A DNA stretch of 64,000 nt from Intrasporangiaceae bacterium (GTDB taxonomy: Bacteria > Actinomycetota > Actinomycetes > Actinomycetales > Dermatophilaceae). Position numbers and translations under genes: made by a program. Below the pieces are notes generated by a model that searched no databases, was not told the DNA's origin, and was given only the letters and a program-made list of their open reading frames with translations. This document shows, in pieces, positions 63,183 through 64,000 of the stretch; position 1 is the stretch's first letter, and each line of letters starts with the position of its first letter. Location: contig JAJPIW010000077.1 of the NCBI GenBank assembly GCA_021324575.1, forward strand, positions 1 through 64,000, read 5' to 3'.

Positions 63183-64000
63183 CTATTCAACCGGAGGTCG
63201 GGCGGCGATGGTGACCAGCCCGTCGGCCCGGGTCACGAGCAGCGGGCCGGGGACGTGCAGCGACCGCTGGCCGTGCCAGTCGGTGAGCAGCCGGTCACAG
63301 GCGTCGGTATGCCGGGTGCTCACCTGACCTGGCGGCGCACCGGCGCCGACGAGGAGTCTGCGCCACACCCGTGAGCGAAGAGCCGGGGCGTTGGCGACGA
63401 GCGCCGCGACCGGCCACGGCCCAGGCCCGAGGTCGGCGGTCGCCGCGTCGGCAAGGGCCTCGAGGAGGTCGGCGTCAGCACGCAGCTGGTCCGCGCTGCG
63501 GGCCAGGGCGGCGGCGATGCCGGGACCCAGGTCGCGGTCCAGATCAGTGACCGCCCGACGGGCCCGGACCCGGGCGTATGCCGGGTCCTCGTTCATCGGG
63601 TCGTCCCACCAGGCGATCCCCTCGTCCCGACAGGCCTGCCGGGTCTGCTCCCGGGTGATCCCGAGCAGCGGCCGGCGCAGGAGACCCCGAGCGGCCGGCA
63701 TACCGGACAGTGACCGGGCGCCGGACCCGCGGGCGAGACCGAGGAGCACCTGCTCGGCCTGGTCGTCGAGGGTGTGGCCGAGGAACAGCCGCACCGCACC
63801 GTGCTGCGCGGCGGCGGCCGCGAGGGCGGCGTGCCGGGCGTCGCGGGCCGACGCCTCGACCCCGCCGGTTCCCGTCGCGACCTCGACGGCGACCACCTCG
63901 ACGGGGTCCAGGCCGAGGGCACGGCACTGCTCGGCGGCCCGGGCGGCCACCTGTGCCGACCCCGCCTGTAGGCCGTGGTCGACGACGACGGCCCCGGCTC
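63183..64000 (-). CDS. tilS: tRNA(Ile)-lysidine synthase, 5' end beyond the window
   Basis: Only the C-terminal part, about 272 codons, is present; the PP-loop SGGxDS would lie beyond 64000. Visible are [72 protein letters not shown] (PP-ATPase core), [39 protein letters not shown], then the C-terminal helical domain. It modifies C34 of tRNA-Ile(CAU). It is followed directly by hpt. Confidence 0.94.
   Translation of the reverse strand, partial: AGAVVVDHGLQAGSAQVAARAAEQCRALGLDPVEVVAVEVATGTGGVEASARDARHAALAAAAAQHGAVRLFLGHTLDDQAEQVLLGLARGSGARSLSGMPAARGLLRRPLLGITREQTRQACRDEGIAWWDDPMNEDPAYARVRARRAVTDLDRDLGPGIAAALARSADQLRADADLLEALADAATADLGPGPWPVAALVANAPALRSRVWRRLLVGAGAPPGQVSTRHTDACDRLLTDWHGQRSLHVPGPLLVTRADGLVTIAARPPVE

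Overview
The window is very GC-rich (roughly 70 % or more), gene-dense, full of GTG starts and 4-base start/stop overlaps, and carries actinobacterial markers (Lsr2, DisA, ClpC, Ku with split LigD, FolB-FolK fusion, DUF3180, DUF2520, an MprF-type protein). The gene order matches what I recall of two Mycobacterium tuberculosis neighbourhoods (ppx/TIM-barrel/proC/excisionase-like HTH around Rv0496-Rv0500A, and radA-disA-mutY-clpC-lsr2-lysS-pan-fol-ftsH-hpt-tilS around Rv3585-Rv3625). The proteins suggest a member of the Micrococcales, possibly Intrasporangiaceae; that last step is inference.

Layout. 0.1-4.7 kb: mscL, then a large DUF4011-type helicase-nuclease with a small acidic partner. 4.7-16.5 kb: excisionase-like HTH, AcuC-type deacetylase, orphan TrkA-type regulator, two GNATs, proC, MarR with a palindromic operator beside proline dehydrogenase, a TetR/ABC-2 exporter operon with a TIM-barrel protein, dienelactone hydrolase, Ppx/GppA and a Cys-rich protein. 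16.6-24.5 kb: glmS, radA, disA, mutY (apparently a CTG start) and gntK-gntP. 24.5-29.8 kb: secreted metallopeptidase, N-acetylglutamate synthase, clpC. 29.9-41.0 kb is more accessory: a frameshifted gene, a CRISPR-like 51-bp tandem array, a frameshifted SPFH gene, Nei-type glycosylase, Ku, hydrolase, LigD ligase and polymerase on separate genes, a fatty-acid desaturase with its reductase, and an interrupted MFS gene. 41.0-48.7 kb: lsr2, the lysS operon, nadC-nadB-panC-DUF2520. 48.7-55.5 kb: vapBC, two ABC exporters coupled to a MidA-family methyltransferase, a 57-aa Cys-containing small ORF and a divergent NuoD paralogue. 55.6-64 kb: a compact operon on the minus strand, tilS-hpt-ftsH-folE-mprF-like-folP-folBK-DUF3180.

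How the genes work together: folE, folP and folBK make the pterin part of folate; nadB, nadC and panC make NAD and pantothenate precursors; radA, mutY, nei, ku and ligD cover DNA repair, with disA giving c-di-AMP; clpC and ftsH are the main ATP-dependent protease ATPases.

The most striking DNA-level feature is the octamer GTATGCCG/CGGCATAC. I count about 88 copies (44 in each orientation) where base composition predicts about two. It occurs in several reading frames of coding sequence, using otherwise rare codons (TAT, ATA, GCA), and in many intergenic gaps. The most interesting gene-level feature is the MidA methyltransferase next to a NuoD paralogue that keeps the arginine methylated in the mitochondrial homologue but has Trp in place of the quinone-site Tyr.
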